From Mycobacterium simiae (GTDB lineage Bacteria; Actinomycetota; Actinomycetes; Mycobacteriales; Mycobacteriaceae): DNA of 64,000 nucleotides. The position numbers and the translations under genes are program-made. The stretch lies in assembly GCF_008370645.1 (NCBI RefSeq), contig NZ_VTZN01000005.1, positions 1-64,000 on the forward strand. Reading direction: 5' to 3'. The notes under the pieces were generated by a model. That model ran no database searches. It worked only from the letters and a program-made list of their open reading frames with translations, and was not told where the DNA came from. The number at the start of each line of letters is the position of its first letter. The first letter of the stretch is position 1. Of the stretch, positions 1 through 11,024 are shown piece after piece.

Positions 1-47
1 CGCCGGAGCGCACGCGGCCCGCAGACCTTGGCGCAAAGCGAGTCAGG

Positions 48-1967
48 CTACACCGTTGCCGGCTCTTTCTTCACCGGTCCCAGCCGCCAAGGGCCGCCAC
101 CGAGCAGCTCGAGCTGTTGGTCGTGCAGCCTTTCCAGCGCGGGTCGGTGACTGACGCTGACAACGATGCAGTCCGGTAGTTCTGTCCGCAGCAATTCGTA
201 GAGCGCGAATTCCAGGCCCGAATCCAGCGCCGACGTACTTTCGTCGAGGAAGACAGCTTTGGGTTTGGTGAGCAGGATGCGCGCGAAGGCAACCCGCTGT
301 TGCTCGCCGGGAGACAACACCTTAGCCCAGTCTCGCTCTTCGTCTAGCCGGTCGCATAACGGCGCGAGAGCCACCTTGGTGAGCGTCTCCCGCAGTGTCG
401 CATCGGGGATGGTCAGCGCGGAGTTCGGGTAGCACACCACGTCGCGTAGCGTGCCGAGCGGCACATATGGCAACTGCGACAAGAACATCGTTTCATTGTC
501 GCCATCCGGACGACGCAAGGTCCCCGAGGCATACGGCCACAGCTCGGCTAGGCTGCGCAGCAACGTGGTCTTACCGGACCCGGATCGGCCGGTAATCACC
601 AACGAGTCCCCGCAGCCTAGCCGCACATCGAGCGGATCGATCAGCCGATCGCCGGCGGGGGTGCGAACTTCGATGTCCTCAAGCACGACAGACTCGTCGT
701 CGCTCGGCTGGGTCAGGACCGCCGGCAACGCGCGGCCCTTTTCATTGGCGTCGACCAGACCGTACAAGCGGATGATTGCCGCGCGGAAGGAAGCAAACGC
801 GTCGTAGTTGTTACGGAAAAACGACAACGAGTCGTGAATATTGCCGAAGGCGATCGCCGTCTGGCTCACATCGCCGAATTCGATTTGCCCGGCGAACAAT
901 CGGGGGGCCTGGAGCACCCACGGCAGCGGAACGATCGTCTGGCTCACCGACAGATTCCAGCCATTGAAGGCGATGCTGCGGCGGACATACCGGCGGTAGT
1001 TATCGATAACCGGGGTGAAACGTTGGCTTAGCTGCGCCCTCTCCACCCGCTCCCCCCGATAGAAACCCACGGCCTCAGCGGCATCTCGCAATCGGACCAG
1101 CGCGTAACGGAAAGCGGCATTGAGCTTTTCGTTACGAAAGCTCAGCCAGATCAGCGGACGTCCGATGACGAACGAGATGATTGTGGCCACAAGTACGTAG
1201 CACAAAACAGTCCAAAACATTGCGCGCGGAAAATCGAAGCCAAAGATGGTCAGGGTGCCCGACAAGTTCCACAAGATCGCGGTGAACGAAATTACTGAAA
1301 TAATGGACTGCACGGCGCCGAAGAGCAACGTGCTGCCGGTCCCGTGGGAGGGAGCATTCGGGGTGCCACCGACTCCAGCGGTAAAGATATCAATGTCTTG
1401 CTGAATGCGCTGGTCTGGATTGTCGATTGTTTCGTCGATGAAGAGATCCCGGTAGTAGGCCCTGCCGTCGAGCCAGTCTTTGGTGAGGTGATCGGTCAGC
1501 CACACTCGCCAGGCAATGATGAAGCGCTGTGTCAGATAGATGTCGGCCATGACCCGGGCGACGTGCATCACGGCCATGATGCTGAAGACCCGGATCGACA
1601 TCCAAAATCCGCTCACCCCTGAGCGTTTCACCGCGTCATCACCGGCAGCAGTGCCTTGGAATGCCTTCTGCAAAGCTGTGTACATATCGTTGCCCTGGTA
1701 GCTGAACAGCACGTTCAAACGCACCGCCAGGACCACCGAAAGCAACAGCACACCAAGCATCAGCCACACGCGAATGCTGTGAGGTCCCACGAAGTACTCG
1801 CTGGTGATCCGCCAATACTGCGGCCCCCACGGTGTCAAGTACCTCAGCAGAACCAGCACAACCAAGACACAGACAACGCTGATCACCCAGGCTTTACCGA
1901 CCCAATATAACGAATCCACGAATGCCCTAGACCAATCGATTGAGGGCGTAAACGGCTTCGGGCCCAA
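48..1967 (-). CDS. bacA: BacA-type ABC transporter (fused permease and ATPase)
   Basis: A 639-residue SbmA/BacA-like half transporter. In M. tuberculosis the equivalent (Rv1819c, same length) imports hydrophilic compounds such as cobalamin and antimicrobial peptides. The N-terminal half has about six hydrophobic segments (first near residues 28-45) and the SbmA_BacA-like domain. The C-terminal ATPase shows Walker [10 protein letters not shown] (about residues 459-467), signature LSPGEQQR (about 550) and Walker B AVFLDEST (about 570). It is divergent from ilvG, with about 100 bp between the likely starts. No partner permease or binding protein is adjacent, as expected for this self-contained family. 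Identity is near certain; the transported substrate here is inferred from the family. Confidence 0.95.
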   Translation of the reverse strand: MGPKPFTPSIDWSRAFVDSLYWVGKAWVISVVCVLVVLVLLRYLTPWGPQYWRITSEYFVGPHSIRVWLMLGVLLLSVVLAVRLNVLFSYQGNDMYTALQKAFQGTAAGDDAVKRSGVSGFWMSIRVFSIMAVMHVARVMADIYLTQRFIIAWRVWLTDHLTKDWLDGRAYYRDLFIDETIDNPDQRIQQDIDIFTAGVGGTPNAPSHGTGSTLLFGAVQSIISVISFTAILWNLSGTLTIFGFDFPRAMFWTVLCYVLVATIISFVIGRPLIWLSFRNEKLNAAFRYALVRLRDAAEAVGFYRGERVERAQLSQRFTPVIDNYRRYVRRSIAFNGWNLSVSQTIVPLPWVLQAPRLFAGQIEFGDVSQTAIAFGNIHDSLSFFRNNYDAFASFRAAIIRLYGLVDANEKGRALPAVLTQPSDDESVVLEDIEVRTPAGDRLIDPLDVRLGCGDSLVITGRSGSGKTTLLRSLAELWPYASGTLRRPDGDNETMFLSQLPYVPLGTLRDVVCYPNSALTIPDATLRETLTKVALAPLCDRLDEERDWAKVLSPGEQQRVAFARILLTKPKAVFLDESTSALDSGLEFALYELLRTELPDCIVVSVSHRPALERLHDQQLELLGGGPWRLGPVKKEPATV

Positions 1968-2064
1968 GGTTGATGCTCCTCACGGTCACGTTGTTCAGCT
2001 GGCTGCTCAACAGAAATCCTTCGGCGAAGGTACCCGAAGGAGGCGGCGGATAGGCTTTCCGACT

Positions 2065-3717
2065 ATGACGGAGATGAGCACCGATGCCGCCGCTGCCCCG
2101 ACCGTCCATGCCGGACGGCTCATCGCGCGCCGGCTCCAGGCCAGCAGCATCGACATGGTTTTCACGCTGTCTGGCGGCCACCTGTTTTCCATCTACGACG
2201 GCTGCCACCAGGAAGGTATCCGCCTTGTCGATACCCGCCACGAACAGACTGCGGCCTTCGCCGCCGAGGGCTGGTCGAAGGTCACCAGGGTGCCCGGAGT
2301 GGCAGCCCTTACCGCAGGTCCGGGCGTCACCAACGGCATGAGCGCGATGGCCGCCGCGCAACAGAATCAGTCGCCGCTGGTGGTGCTCGGTGGTCGCGCA
2401 CCCGCCCTGCGCTGGGGAAGGGGTTCGCTGCAAGAGATCGACCATGTGCCATTTGTGGCACCGCTGGCTCGCTTTGCCGCTACAGCGCAGTCAGCCGCCG
2501 ATGCAGGCCGGTTGCTCGATGCGGCACTCCGGGCAGCGCTGGGTGCCCCGTCGGGCGTGGCGTTCGTCGACTTCCCGATGGACCACGTGTTCTCCATGTC
2601 AGACGATGATGATCGTCCTGGCGCTCTGACAGACTTGCCCGTGGCCGCCCGCCCCGACGGTGACGCCCTGGACCGGGCGGCCGAGCTGCTGTCAGGGGCC
2701 CAACGTCCGGTCATCATGGCAGGCACCAACGTCTGGTGGGGACACGCTGAGAGTGCGCTGTTTCGACTTGCCGAGGAATGCCGGATTCCGGTGCTGATGA
2801 ACGGGATGGCTCGTGGTGTGGTGCCCGCCGACCACCCGCTGGCTTTCTCGCGCGCGCGCTCAAAAGCATTGCGCGAGGCCGATGTTGCGCTGATCGTCGG
2901 GGTGCCCATGGATTTTCGGCTGGGATTCGGCGAGGTGTTCGGTTCGCAAACCAAGCTGGTAGTAGCAGATCGCGCCGAACCCGAGCGGGGGCATCCGCGG
3001 CCTATCGCGGCCGGCCTCTACGGCGACCTGACCGCAATCCTCTCGGCACTGGCCGGACCCGCCGGCACCGACCATCAAAACTGGATCGATGACCTTCGGA
3101 CGGCCGAGACCGCGGCCCGCGACCTGGAGAAGGTCGAACTCGCCGAGGATCGAATTCCGCTGCATCCGATGCGGGTATACGCCGAGCTGGCGCCGTTGCT
3201 CGACCGCGACGCCATCGTCGTCATCGACGCGGGCGATTTCGGGTCCTACGCAGGCCGAGTGATAGACAGCTATCTGCCCGGCTGCTGGTTGGATAGCGGT
3301 CCGTTCGGCTGCCTTGGTTCGGGACCCGGCTACGCGCTGGCCGCCAAACTGGCGCGTCCCGAACGCCAGGTGGTGCTGTTGCAGGGTGACGGCGCATTTG
3401 GGTTCAGCGGCATGGAATGGGACACCTTGGTCCGGCACAACGTGCCGGTGGTGTCGGTGATCGGCAACAACGGAATCTGGGCGCTGGAAAAGCACCCCAT
3501 GGAGGCGTTGTACGGCTATTCAGTGGTGGCGGAGTTGCGTCCCGGCACCCGCTACGACGAGGTGGTTCGCGCGTTGGGAGGCCACGGCGAGCTGGTGTCG
3601 GCGCCCGCCGCCCTTCGTCCGGCGCTGCAACGTGCCTTTGCCAGTGGTCTGCCGGCCGTCGTCAACGTCCTCACTGACCCCAGCGTCGCGTACCCGCGGC
3701 GGTCGAACTTGGCTTGA
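2065..3717 (+). CDS. ilvG: Acetolactate synthase-like ThDP enzyme IlvG
   Basis: A thiamine-diphosphate enzyme of the acetohydroxyacid synthase large-subunit family, about 550 residues and collinear with Rv1820. The N-terminal PYR domain has the activating Glu in [15 protein letters not shown] and the AGPGVTNG motif. The C-terminal PP domain has the ThDP/Mg motif starting GDGAFGFSG and continuing to the Asn of VIGNNGIW. Family members condense pyruvate to acetolactate in branched-chain amino acid synthesis, but the main AHAS is usually encoded elsewhere with a regulatory subunit, and none is adjacent here. The open frame runs back to 1804 inside bacA. The start is placed at ATG 2065; ATG 2074 (MSTDAAAAP) would give exactly the 547 residues of the M. 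tuberculosis protein and is equally plausible. Confidence 0.92.
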   Translation: MTEMSTDAAAAPTVHAGRLIARRLQASSIDMVFTLSGGHLFSIYDGCHQEGIRLVDTRHEQTAAFAAEGWSKVTRVPGVAALTAGPGVTNGMSAMAAAQQNQSPLVVLGGRAPALRWGRGSLQEIDHVPFVAPLARFAATAQSAADAGRLLDAALRAALGAPSGVAFVDFPMDHVFSMSDDDDRPGALTDLPVAARPDGDALDRAAELLSGAQRPVIMAGTNVWWGHAESALFRLAEECRIPVLMNGMARGVVPADHPLAFSRARSKALREADVALIVGVPMDFRLGFGEVFGSQTKLVVADRAEPERGHPRPIAAGLYGDLTAILSALAGPAGTDHQNWIDDLRTAETAARDLEKVELAEDRIPLHPMRVYAELAPLLDRDAIVVIDAGDFGSYAGRVIDSYLPGCWLDSGPFGCLGSGPGYALAAKLARPERQVVLLQGDGAFGFSGMEWDTLVRHNVPVVSVIGNNGIWALEKHPMEALYGYSVVAELRPGTRYDEVVRALGGHGELVSAPAALRPALQRAFASGLPAVVNVLTDPSVAYPRRSNLA

Positions 3718-3805
3718 CGGGCCGTAAGCGGCCTTGGTTTGGCCGTCGTGTCCCAGCCCAACACGCGACCTCACGTTGGTCGATGGGTCCGCGTACCGTT
3801 GGGCT

Positions 3806-6142
3806 GTGTCCAAGACCACCCGCAGGCAACCCGACCGTCTCAGTAGCCGGTTCTGGCGACTTCTGGGCGCCAGCACGGAAAAGAACCGCCATCGGTCCCT
3901 TAGCCAGGTGACCGCAGCAACGGAGTACGACAAAGAAGCCGCCGACCTTACCGACGAAAAGCTGCGCAAGGCGGCAGGGCTGCTCGATCTCGACGATCTC
4001 GCGGACTCCGCCGACGTTCCGCAGTTTCTGGCGATTGCCCGGGAGGCAGCCGAGCGAGCAACCGGACTGCGCCCGTTCGACGTGCAGTTGCTCGGCGCAC
4101 TGCGCATGCTTGCCGGTGACGTGATCGAAATGGCGACAGGTGAGGGCAAGACGCTCGCCGGCGCAATTGCGGCCGCCGGCTACGCGTTAGGCGGCCGGCA
4201 CGTCCACGTCGTGACCATCAACGACTACTTGGCCCGCCGCGATGCGGAATGGATGGGCCCGCTTCTGGAGGCGATGGGCCTGACGGTGGGCTGGATTACC
4301 GCAGAGTCCAGCAGCGCGGACCGCAGGGCGGCATATAGCTGCGACGTCACTTACGCCTCGGTCAATGAGATTGGTTTCGACGTCCTGCGCGACCAGCTGG
4401 TCACCGACGTCGAGGACCTGGTATCGCCCAATCCGGACGTGGCCCTGATCGACGAGGCCGACTCCGTACTCGTCGACGAAGCGCTGGTGCCGCTTGTCCT
4501 GGCCGGCACCACCCACCGTGAGACGCCACGGCTAGAGATCATCACGCTGATTGGTGAGCTTGTCGGCGGCAACGACGCCGACGAGTACTTTGCCACCGAC
4601 TCCGACAACCGCAATGTCCACCTAACCGAGGCCGGTGCCCACAAGGTCGAAAAGGCGCTCGGCGGCATCGACCTGTACTCCGAGGAGCACGTCGGCACCA
4701 CGCTGACGGAGGTCAACGTCGCCCTGCACGCTCATGTGCTGTTGCAGCGCGACGTGCACTACATCGTCAGAGACGGTGCCGTACACCTCATCAACGCCTC
4801 ACGCGGGCGCATCGCACAACTGCAGCGCTGGCCGGACGGGCTACAGGCCGCCGTCGAGGCCAAGGAAGGTATCGAGACGACCGAGACCGGGGAGGTACTC
4901 GACACAATCACGGTGCAGGCGCTGATTAACCGCTATGTCACCGTGTGCGGCATGACGGGCACCGCGCTGGCCGCCGGCGAGCAGCTACGCCAGTTCTACA
5001 AACTCGGTGTGTCACCGATACCACCGAACACGCCCAATATCCGCGAGGACGAGTCCGACCGGGTCTATATCACCGCCGCGGCCAAGAACGATGCGATCGT
5101 CGCGCACATCGCCGAAGTCCACGAGACCGGGCAACCAGTGTTAGTGGGCACCCGTGACGTCGCGGAATCCGAGGAATTGCATGAGCGGCTGCTGCGTCGC
5201 GACGTTCCCGCGGTGGTGCTCAACGCGAAAAACGATGCCGAAGAGGCCCAGGTGATCGCCGAGGCCGGCAAGTTCGGCACCGTCACCGTATCGACACAGA
5301 TGGCCGGGCGCGGCACCGATATCCGGCTCGGCGGATCAGATGAGTCCGACCACGACCAGGTCGCCGAACTGGGTGGGCTGCACGTGGTCGGGACTGGCCG
5401 CCATCACACTGAGCGGTTGGACAACCAGCTGCGCGGTCGTGCTGGGCGCCAAGGTGACCCCGGGTCGTCGGTGTTCTTCTCGAGCTGGGAAGACGACGTC
5501 GTGCTGGCCAACCTCGACAGCAACAAGCTGCCCATGGACACCGACGAGGACGGCCGGATCGTCAGCACCAAGGCGGCCGCGCTGCTCGATCATGCCCAGC
5601 GCGTCGCGGAGGGGCGGATGCTGGACGTGCATGCCAATACCTGGCGGTACAACCAGTTGATCGCACAGCAACGCGCCATCATCGTCGACCGGCGAAACAC
5701 CTTGCTGCGTACGGCAACTGCACGTGAGGAACTTGCTCAGCTGGCGCCCGAGCGGTATGAGGAGCTGTCGGAGGCGATCAGTGTTGAGCGCATGGAGAAG
5801 ATCTGCCGGCTCATCATGCTCTATCACCTTGACCGCGGCTGGGCCGACCATCTGGCCTACCTGGCCGACATCCGCGAAAGCATCCACCTGCGAGCGTTGG
5901 GCCGCCAAAATCCGCTCGACGAGTTCCACCGGCTGGCGGTCGACGCGTTCGCATCGCTTGCGGCCGACGCGATTGAAGCGGCTCAGCAGACGTTCGAAAC
6001 CGCAAACATCCTCGAAGAGGAGCCTGGACTGGACCTGTCCAAGCTGGCCCGGCCGACATCGACGTGGACATACATGGTCAACGACAATCCGCTGTCCGAT
6101 GACACGCTGTCCACGCTGAGTTTGCCTGGTGTGTTCCGCTGA
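3806..6142 (+). CDS. secA2: Accessory preprotein translocase ATPase SecA2
   Basis: The accessory SecA paralogue of mycobacteria, which exports a small set of proteins with the SecYEG channel. It has DEAD-motor Walker A MATGEGKT (about residues 109-116), Walker [15 protein letters not shown], the SecA motif MTGTA, the second helicase motif [13 protein letters not shown] and [15 protein letters not shown]. At about 778 residues it is shorter than SecA1 and lacks the C-terminal zinc-binding linker, as expected for SecA2. The GTG at 3806 (VSKTTRRQP) aligns with other SecA2 N-termini; an in-frame start at 3734 would add 24 unconserved residues. pgsA2 follows on the same strand, and this secA2-pgsA2-Rv1823 order is the typical mycobacterial arrangement. 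Confidence 0.95.
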   Translation: MSKTTRRQPDRLSSRFWRLLGASTEKNRHRSLSQVTAATEYDKEAADLTDEKLRKAAGLLDLDDLADSADVPQFLAIAREAAERATGLRPFDVQLLGALRMLAGDVIEMATGEGKTLAGAIAAAGYALGGRHVHVVTINDYLARRDAEWMGPLLEAMGLTVGWITAESSSADRRAAYSCDVTYASVNEIGFDVLRDQLVTDVEDLVSPNPDVALIDEADSVLVDEALVPLVLAGTTHRETPRLEIITLIGELVGGNDADEYFATDSDNRNVHLTEAGAHKVEKALGGIDLYSEEHVGTTLTEVNVALHAHVLLQRDVHYIVRDGAVHLINASRGRIAQLQRWPDGLQAAVEAKEGIETTETGEVLDTITVQALINRYVTVCGMTGTALAAGEQLRQFYKLGVSPIPPNTPNIREDESDRVYITAAAKNDAIVAHIAEVHETGQPVLVGTRDVAESEELHERLLRRDVPAVVLNAKNDAEEAQVIAEAGKFGTVTVSTQMAGRGTDIRLGGSDESDHDQVAELGGLHVVGTGRHHTERLDNQLRGRAGRQGDPGSSVFFSSWEDDVVLANLDSNKLPMDTDEDGRIVSTKAAALLDHAQRVAEGRMLDVHANTWRYNQLIAQQRAIIVDRRNTLLRTATAREELAQLAPERYEELSEAISVERMEKICRLIMLYHLDRGWADHLAYLADIRESIHLRALGRQNPLDEFHRLAVDAFASLAADAIEAAQQTFETANILEEEPGLDLSKLARPTSTWTYMVNDNPLSDDTLSTLSLPGVFR

Positions 6143-6258
6143 GGCTGCCGGTGCCCCCGCGAAGTCCGAAGGTGTCGTTAGGTGCCGGTGTCGGAGCGGT
6201 GGGCTACGCGCCGAACCGTTTACCGGACCGTAGTGTTGCCGAGCTAAGGTCACGGCTC

Positions 6259-6891
6259 ATGGAGCCGCTGCCCACGCAGGATCGCGTGCTGACGGTACCC
6301 AACATGCTGAGCATCATTCGCTTGGCGCTCATCCCGGTATTCGTCTACGTGATGCTGGTTGCGCACGTCGATGGCTGGGCGGTGGCAATCCTGGTATTCA
6401 GCGGTGTGTCGGATTGGGCCGACGGCAAGATCGCGCGGCTGCTGCCCAACCAGTCGTCGCGCCTGGGCGTGCTGCTGGACCCGGCCGTCGATCGGCTATA
6501 CATGGTTACGGTACCGATCGTGTTGGCGCTCAGCGGAATCGTTCCGTGGTGGTTTGTCCTCACACTGCTGGCCCGCGACGCTGCGTTGGCTATGACGCTG
6601 CCGCTGCTGTGGAGCCGCGGATTGTCGGCGCTTCCGGTCACCTACATTGGCAAGGCGGCAACTTTTGCTCTGATGGCCGGCTTTCCGGTGGTGCTGTTGG
6701 GGCAGTGGAACGCCCTGTGGAGCCGAGTACTTGAAGCCTGTGGTTGGGCATTTCTGATCTGGGGTATGTATGCGTACCTGTGGGCATTTGTGCTGTACGC
6801 AGTGCAGATGACGTTGGTGCTGCGTCGGGTGCCTTCGATCAAACAGCGGGCTTGCCAACCCGTCGCGCCAAGGCGACGTGACGATGGCTAA
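6259..6891 (+). CDS. pgsA2: CDP-alcohol phosphatidyltransferase PgsA2
   Basis: An integral membrane enzyme of about 210 residues with the CDP-alcohol phosphotransferase signature DG-x2-AR-x8-G-x3-D-x3-D, seen as [10 protein letters not shown] followed by [11 protein letters not shown] (about residues 50-80). The family transfers a phosphatidyl group from CDP-diacylglycerol to an alcohol. The M. tuberculosis equivalent is annotated as a phosphatidylglycerophosphate or cardiolipin synthase, and the exact acceptor cannot be read from sequence. Five or six hydrophobic segments are visible. ATG 6259 ([17 protein letters not shown]) matches the family N-terminus; the frame is open upstream to 6151. 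The 3' end overlaps the next gene by 14 nt, suggesting translational coupling. Confidence 0.9.
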   Translation: MEPLPTQDRVLTVPNMLSIIRLALIPVFVYVMLVAHVDGWAVAILVFSGVSDWADGKIARLLPNQSSRLGVLLDPAVDRLYMVTVPIVLALSGIVPWWFVLTLLARDAALAMTLPLLWSRGLSALPVTYIGKAATFALMAGFPVVLLGQWNALWSRVLEACGWAFLIWGMYAYLWAFVLYAVQMTLVLRRVPSIKQRACQPVAPRRRDDG

Positions 6892-7804
6892 GCCGGAGCT
6901 GCTGCTTGGCGGTTATGACCCCAACGCCGGCTACAGCGCCCATTCGGCGGCGCGGCCGCAGAGTAACCCGGTGCCGTCGCTGCTGCGCGCGCTGCTGTCG
7001 GAGCATCTCGATCCCGGTTACGCAGCAGCCGCGGCTAAGCGGGACCGCTCGAGCACGCCCCCAGATGGTCGTGGCATGTTCGGCTGGATGTGGCAGGCTA
7101 TGGCGGCAGCGCTGGTGGCGGCGGTGTTCGCGGCCGCTGTCGCGCAAGCCCGGTCAGTTGCGCCAGGAGTGCGGGCCGCCCAGCAGTTGTTGGTTTCCAA
7201 CGTCCGTTCGACTCAGGCCGCAGCAGCCAAGTTGTCTCAGCGGCGCAATCTGCTGTCCGCGAGAGTCGATGAAGTTCAACGGGTCGCTTTGGCCGACGAC
7301 GCCGAGGGGCAACGGCTACTGACCCGTCTGGATGCCCTGAGCTTGGCGGCTGCCAGCACATCGGTCATCGGCCCGGGTTTGACGATAACGGTGACCGAGC
7401 CGGGTGTGGGGCCTAACCTTTCCGACGCTTCCAAGCAACGGGTCAGCGGCAGCCAGCAAATCATCCTCGACCGCGACCTGCAGCTCGTGGTCAATTCCTT
7501 ATGGGGCAGCGGTGCGGAGGCAGTCTCGGTCGACGGCGCGCGGATCGGACCAAATGTGACCATCCGGCAGGCCGGGGGAGCGATCCTGGTGGACAACAAC
7601 CCCACGAGAAGCCCCTACATGATCCTCGCGATCGGACCGCCACACGCGCTGCAAGATGCTTTCGAGGACAGTCCCGGTATGCGTCGTCTTAGGCTGCTGG
7701 AGATCTCCTACGGCGTCGGAGTCAGCGTGAATGCCGGCGACGGTCTCACACTGCCGGCCGGTGCGATCCGGGATATCAGATTCGCCAAGCAGGTTGGGTC
7801 GTAG
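6878..7804 (+). CDS. DUF881 membrane-anchored protein (Rv1823-like)
   Basis: A 308-residue protein with one N-terminal membrane segment (about residues 68-90, rich in Ala and Val), a coiled-coil-like stretch, then a DUF881 domain that is probably extracytoplasmic (motifs [38 protein letters not shown]). DUF881 proteins occur in pairs near division and cell-wall genes in Gram-positive bacteria; no biochemical function is established. A second DUF881 gene starts at 8215, with a small membrane protein between them, so the three probably form one operon after pgsA2. GTG 6878 is used; an ATG two codons later is possible. Confidence 0.85.
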   Translation: MTMAKPELLLGGYDPNAGYSAHSAARPQSNPVPSLLRALLSEHLDPGYAAAAAKRDRSSTPPDGRGMFGWMWQAMAAALVAAVFAAAVAQARSVAPGVRAAQQLLVSNVRSTQAAAAKLSQRRNLLSARVDEVQRVALADDAEGQRLLTRLDALSLAAASTSVIGPGLTITVTEPGVGPNLSDASKQRVSGSQQIILDRDLQLVVNSLWGSGAEAVSVDGARIGPNVTIRQAGGAILVDNNPTRSPYMILAIGPPHALQDAFEDSPGMRRLRLLEISYGVGVSVNAGDGLTLPAGAIRDIRFAKQVGS

Positions 7805-7865
7805 TGAGACGAGTGGTGGTGGTAGTGGCCCCGATGGGAGAGCCACCGACCGGAATCCGACCGAC

Positions 7866-8198
7866 ATGATTGGTATTGCGGCCCTAGCCGTGGGCATCGT
7901 ACTGGGTTTGGTCTTTCACCCCAGCGTGCCCGAGGTAATCCAGCCATATCTACCGATCGCGGTGGTCGCTGCGCTCGACGCCGTGTTCGGCGGTCTGCGT
8001 GCCTACCTAGAGCGGATCTTCGACCCAAAGGTTTTTGTGGTGTCGTTCGTGTTCAACGTCTTGGTGGCAGCCCTGATCGTTTACGTGGGCGATCAATTGG
8101 GGGTTGGCACACAATTGTCAACGGCGATCATCGTCGTATTGGGCATACGCATCTTCGGTAATACGGCCGCTCTGCGGCGCCGACTCTTCGGAGCATGA
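7866..8198 (+). CDS. Small basic membrane protein (DUF1290 family)
   Basis: A 110-residue protein with three predicted membrane segments (about residues 1-20, 27-45 and 58-95) and a basic C-terminus (RRRLFGA). It matches the DUF1290/small basic protein family, which in Gram-positives is encoded between division-associated DUF881 genes, exactly the layout here. Its function is unknown. ATG 7866 (MIGIAALAVG) is chosen because conservation with the M. tuberculosis neighbour starts there; the frame is open upstream to 7731, inside the previous gene. The next gene begins 16 nt after the stop. Confidence 0.85.
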   Translation: MIGIAALAVGIVLGLVFHPSVPEVIQPYLPIAVVAALDAVFGGLRAYLERIFDPKVFVVSFVFNVLVAALIVYVGDQLGVGTQLSTAIIVVLGIRIFGNTAALRRRLFGA

Positions 8199-8214
8199 CA
8201 GAGGTGATGTCAGC

Positions 8215-9051
8215 GTGAGCCAGGACCCCCGCGACGGCGCCAACGACGAAACCCGTGGCACGACAACCCGGCGTGGTCGCCATGAATTGCCCGCCGACCG
8301 CCCCCGCCCCGAGATCGGGCCGTTGGGCCGGATGGGAGTTTCTGCACTCGTGCGGGACGGTCGCTCGCGGATGCTGTTCGGGATGCTCGCGATCATGCTA
8401 TGCCTGGTATTGGGGGTCGCTATCGCTACTCAGGTGCGCCAGACCGAGTCGGGTGATTCTTTGGAGACGGCTCGTCCCGCAGACCTGTTGGTGCTGCTCG
8501 ATTCACTGCGGCAGCGGGAGGCCACGCTCAACACGGAAGTGGCCGACCTGCAGAACACCTTGAACGCGTTGCAAACATCGGGCAACAACGACCAGGCCGC
8601 CATCGAAAGCGCCCAGGCCAGATTGGCAGCGCTGTCAATCCTGGTGGGCGCCGTCGGAGCCACCGGGCCCGGTGTCACGGTGCGGATCGACGATCCCGGA
8701 CCAGGAGTGGCGCCGGAAGTGATGCTCGACGTGATCAACGAGCTGCGGGCCGCCGGAGCCGAGGCGATCCAGATTAGCGATGCACAACAGTCGGTGCGGG
8801 TCGGAGTCGATACCTGGGTCGGGGGTACGCCAGGCTCGCTAACCATCGACACAAGAACGTTGTCGCCGCCGTATTCGATTCTGGCAATTGGTGATCCACC
8901 AACGCTGGCCGCGGCGATGAATATTCCCGGCGGCGCCGAGGACAGCAGCAAGCGCGTCGGCGCACGGATGTATGTGCAACAGTCCGACCGGGTTGAGGTG
9001 GCCGCCTTGCGGCAACCGAAACCGCACCAATACGCTCAGCCCGTCAAATGA
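8215..9051 (+). CDS. Second DUF881 membrane-anchored protein (Rv1825-like)
   Basis: A 278-residue paralogue of the gene at 6878. It has a charged cytoplasmic N-terminus, one membrane segment (about residues 47-66, MLFGMLAIMLCLVLGVAIA), a predicted coiled coil (SLRQREATLNTEVADLQNTL) and a DUF881 domain with GPGVTVRIDDPGPG and SPPYSILAIG. The M. tuberculosis equivalent has been linked to cell-wall and division functions, but no activity is proved. GTG 8215 (VSQDPRDG) is taken as the start because it follows the stop of the preceding gene; the upstream frame is noise. The stop overlaps an ATG at 9048, the alternative start of gcvH. Confidence 0.85.
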   Translation: MSQDPRDGANDETRGTTTRRGRHELPADRPRPEIGPLGRMGVSALVRDGRSRMLFGMLAIMLCLVLGVAIATQVRQTESGDSLETARPADLLVLLDSLRQREATLNTEVADLQNTLNALQTSGNNDQAAIESAQARLAALSILVGAVGATGPGVTVRIDDPGPGVAPEVMLDVINELRAAGAEAIQISDAQQSVRVGVDTWVGGTPGSLTIDTRTLSPPYSILAIGDPPTLAAAMNIPGGAEDSSKRVGARMYVQQSDRVEVAALRQPKPHQYAQPVK

Positions 9052-9074
9052 GCACCGACCAGAACAGGATTACC

Positions 9075-9473
9075 GTGAGCGATGTCCCACCCGATCTGCA
9101 TTACACCGCCGACCACGAGTGGGTTCGCCGCACCGCCGAAGACACCGTGCGAATCGGGATCACCGACTTCGCGCAGTCGGCGCTAGGCGACGTTGTCTTC
9201 GTTCAATTGCCTGACGTGGGCACCCAAGTCACCGCCGGGGAAGCCTTTGGCGAGGTTGAGTCCACCAAGTCGGTGTCAGACCTGTACGCGCCGGTATCAG
9301 GCACGATAGCTGCCGTCAACCGTGATCTGGAAGGCACGCCACAGTTGGTGAATACAGACCCCTATGGCGGCGGCTGGCTGCTGGACATCAGGGTCGACAA
9401 CTCAGCCGGAGTGGAGTCTGCCCTGGCAGCGTTGCTCAGCGCTGAGGCCTACAACGGCACGCTAACCGAATGA
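9075..9473 (+). CDS. gcvH: Glycine cleavage system H protein
   Basis: The lipoyl carrier of the glycine cleavage complex, which shuttles the aminomethyl group between the P, T and L proteins. The lipoyl-attachment lysine lies in GEVESTKSVSDLYAP, and the conserved ALGDVVFVQLP and DPYGGGWLLDI segments are present. The product is 132 residues from GTG 9075 (VSDVPPDLHYTADHEW), which aligns with the usual N-terminus. An ATG at 9048 overlapping the previous stop (ATGA) would add nine residues and allow coupling. The P-protein gene gcvB lies 3.4 kb downstream under its own riboswitch; gcvT is not in the window. Confidence 0.95.
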   Translation: MSDVPPDLHYTADHEWVRRTAEDTVRIGITDFAQSALGDVVFVQLPDVGTQVTAGEAFGEVESTKSVSDLYAPVSGTIAAVNRDLEGTPQLVNTDPYGGGWLLDIRVDNSAGVESALAALLSAEAYNGTLTE

Positions 9474-9734
9474 CGGTTGCTAGGTCCGGCCACAACTCTG
9501 CGCGTCAGAATGCGTACCGTGCGATTGACCTAGGAGAAGCCGGGGTTTCGGGCTTACGATCCTGCAATGGTGAGCACCTTGCCGCCGGGGGCCTACCCTC
9601 GCGCGGTACGGTCGAGACATTAGCGTTAGCAGGCTTGAGAGGCAGCAAAAGGTAGTACAGGCGGTAATCCGAGGGAGAAACCGGCCGACCGGCCCGGTCA
9701 GACAAACTCCACAGCGGCCAGTGAGGAGCAGCGG

Positions 9735-10223
9735 GTGACGGACATGGACAACGACCAGACCTCTGACGAAGTCACCGTGGAGACGACCTCGGTCTTCCGC
9801 GCGGACTTTCTCAACGAATTGGAGGCTCCCGCGCAAGCGGGCACCGAGAGCGCGGTATCTGGCGTAGAGGGACTCCCGGCCGGTTCGGCGCTACTGGTCG
9901 TCAAACGGGGACCCAACGCAGGGTCGCGGTTCTTACTCGACCAGCCCATTACCTCCGCCGGCCGGCACCCCGATAGCGACATCTTCCTCGATGATGTGAC
10001 CGTGAGCCGTCGCCACGCTGAATTTCGTTTGGAGGGCAACGAGTTCAGCGTCGTCGACGTTGGCAGCCTGAACGGCACTTACGTCAACCGGGAACCGGTG
10101 GACTCGGCTGTCTTGGCAAACGGCGACGAAGTTCAGATCGGCAAGTTCCGGTTGGTCTTCTTGACCGGTCCGAAGCAAGGTGACGACGAGGGGGCACCGG
10201 AGGCAAGTGAGCGCACCCGATAG
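9735..10223 (+). CDS. garA: FHA-domain metabolic regulator GarA
   Basis: A small forkhead-associated protein that, in mycobacteria and corynebacteria (OdhI), binds and regulates 2-oxoglutarate-using enzymes and is switched off by Ser/Thr kinase phosphorylation. The N-terminal phosphorylation motif ETTS is present, with Thr17 and Thr18 as likely PknG/PknB sites. The FHA core follows, with phosphopeptide-binding residues in [17 protein letters not shown] and GSLNGTYVN (residues about 75-115). It has 162 residues, the family length. GTG 9735 is preceded by a GAGGAG-type ribosome site. The 261 bp upstream has no gene and presumably holds the promoter. The neighbouring gcvH and gcvB fit a nitrogen and one-carbon context. 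Confidence 0.96.
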   Translation: MTDMDNDQTSDEVTVETTSVFRADFLNELEAPAQAGTESAVSGVEGLPAGSALLVVKRGPNAGSRFLLDQPITSAGRHPDSDIFLDDVTVSRRHAEFRLEGNEFSVVDVGSLNGTYVNREPVDSAVLANGDEVQIGKFRLVFLTGPKQGDDEGAPEASERTR

Positions 10224-10950
10224 CCCCGCATTGGCGGGGATGTCAATCGGGGCGGTGTTGGACCTGCTGCGACCCGAATTCCCCGACGTCACGATCTCCA
10301 AGATTCGGTTCCTAGAGGCCGAGGGGCTAGTGACGCCGCGGCGCGCCGCATCGGGTTACCGGAGGTTCACCGCGTACGACTGCGCACGACTGCGCTTCAT
10401 TCTCACCGCTCAACGAGATCACTATCTGCCTCTCAAGGTGATCAGGGCGCAGCTGGAAGCCCAGCCTGACGGTGAGCTGCCATCGTACGGATCTCCCTAC
10501 GGCGTACCGCGATTGGTGTCGATTGCGGACGACGGCATCGAGGACGTCGGATTCGACCGGGGCGACGCGTTACCCACGCGCATCCGACTCAGTAAGGAAA
10601 ATCTCCTGGAGCGCTCAGGGGTCGATGACGAGCTGCTGACCGCTCTCTTGAAGGCCGGGGTGATCACCACTGGGCCGGGCGGCTTGTTCGACGAACACGC
10701 GGTTGTGATCCTGCAATGTTCCCGGGCACTATCCGAATACGGAGTGGAGCCGCGACATCTACGCGCCTTTCGCTCTGCGGCCGATCGCCAATCTGATCTG
10801 ATAGCTCAAATCGCCGGCCCGCTAGTCAAGGCCGATAAGGCCGGAGGACGTGACCGCGCCGACGACGTGGCACGGGAGGTCGCCGCGCTCGCGATCACTT
10901 TGCACACCTCGTTGATCAAGTCGGCCGTACGCGACGTTCTGCACCGCTGA
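10207..10950 (+). CDS. MerR-family transcriptional regulator (Rv1828-like)
   Basis: A 247-residue DNA-binding protein with an N-terminal MerR winged helix-turn-helix (residues about 12-75; motif [17 protein letters not shown] followed by SGYRRF). The C-terminal effector domain is helical and has no metal-binding cysteine cluster. The length equals that of M. tuberculosis Rv1828, whose ligand is not firmly known. GTG 10207 overlaps the end of garA by 17 nt, so the two genes are probably co-transcribed and coupled. A second MerR-like regulator lies at 11839. Confidence 0.9.
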   Translation: MSAPDSPALAGMSIGAVLDLLRPEFPDVTISKIRFLEAEGLVTPRRAASGYRRFTAYDCARLRFILTAQRDHYLPLKVIRAQLEAQPDGELPSYGSPYGVPRLVSIADDGIEDVGFDRGDALPTRIRLSKENLLERSGVDDELLTALLKAGVITTGPGGLFDEHAVVILQCSRALSEYGVEPRHLRAFRSAADRQSDLIAQIAGPLVKADKAGGRDRADDVAREVAALAITLHTSLIKSAVRDVLHR

Positions 10951-11024
10951 GGATTAGACTTTCATCAACGGCTTGGCGTCGCGCTGAGTGGGACATGTGC
11001 GGCAGGTGCGGAGGGCAGACACAT

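Noticed and set aside
1804-2064. Long N-terminal extension of ilvG running over the bacA 5' end
   Set aside because: The 87 upstream residues do not look like a ThDP enzyme N-terminus and overlap bacA; the conserved region begins at 2065-2074.
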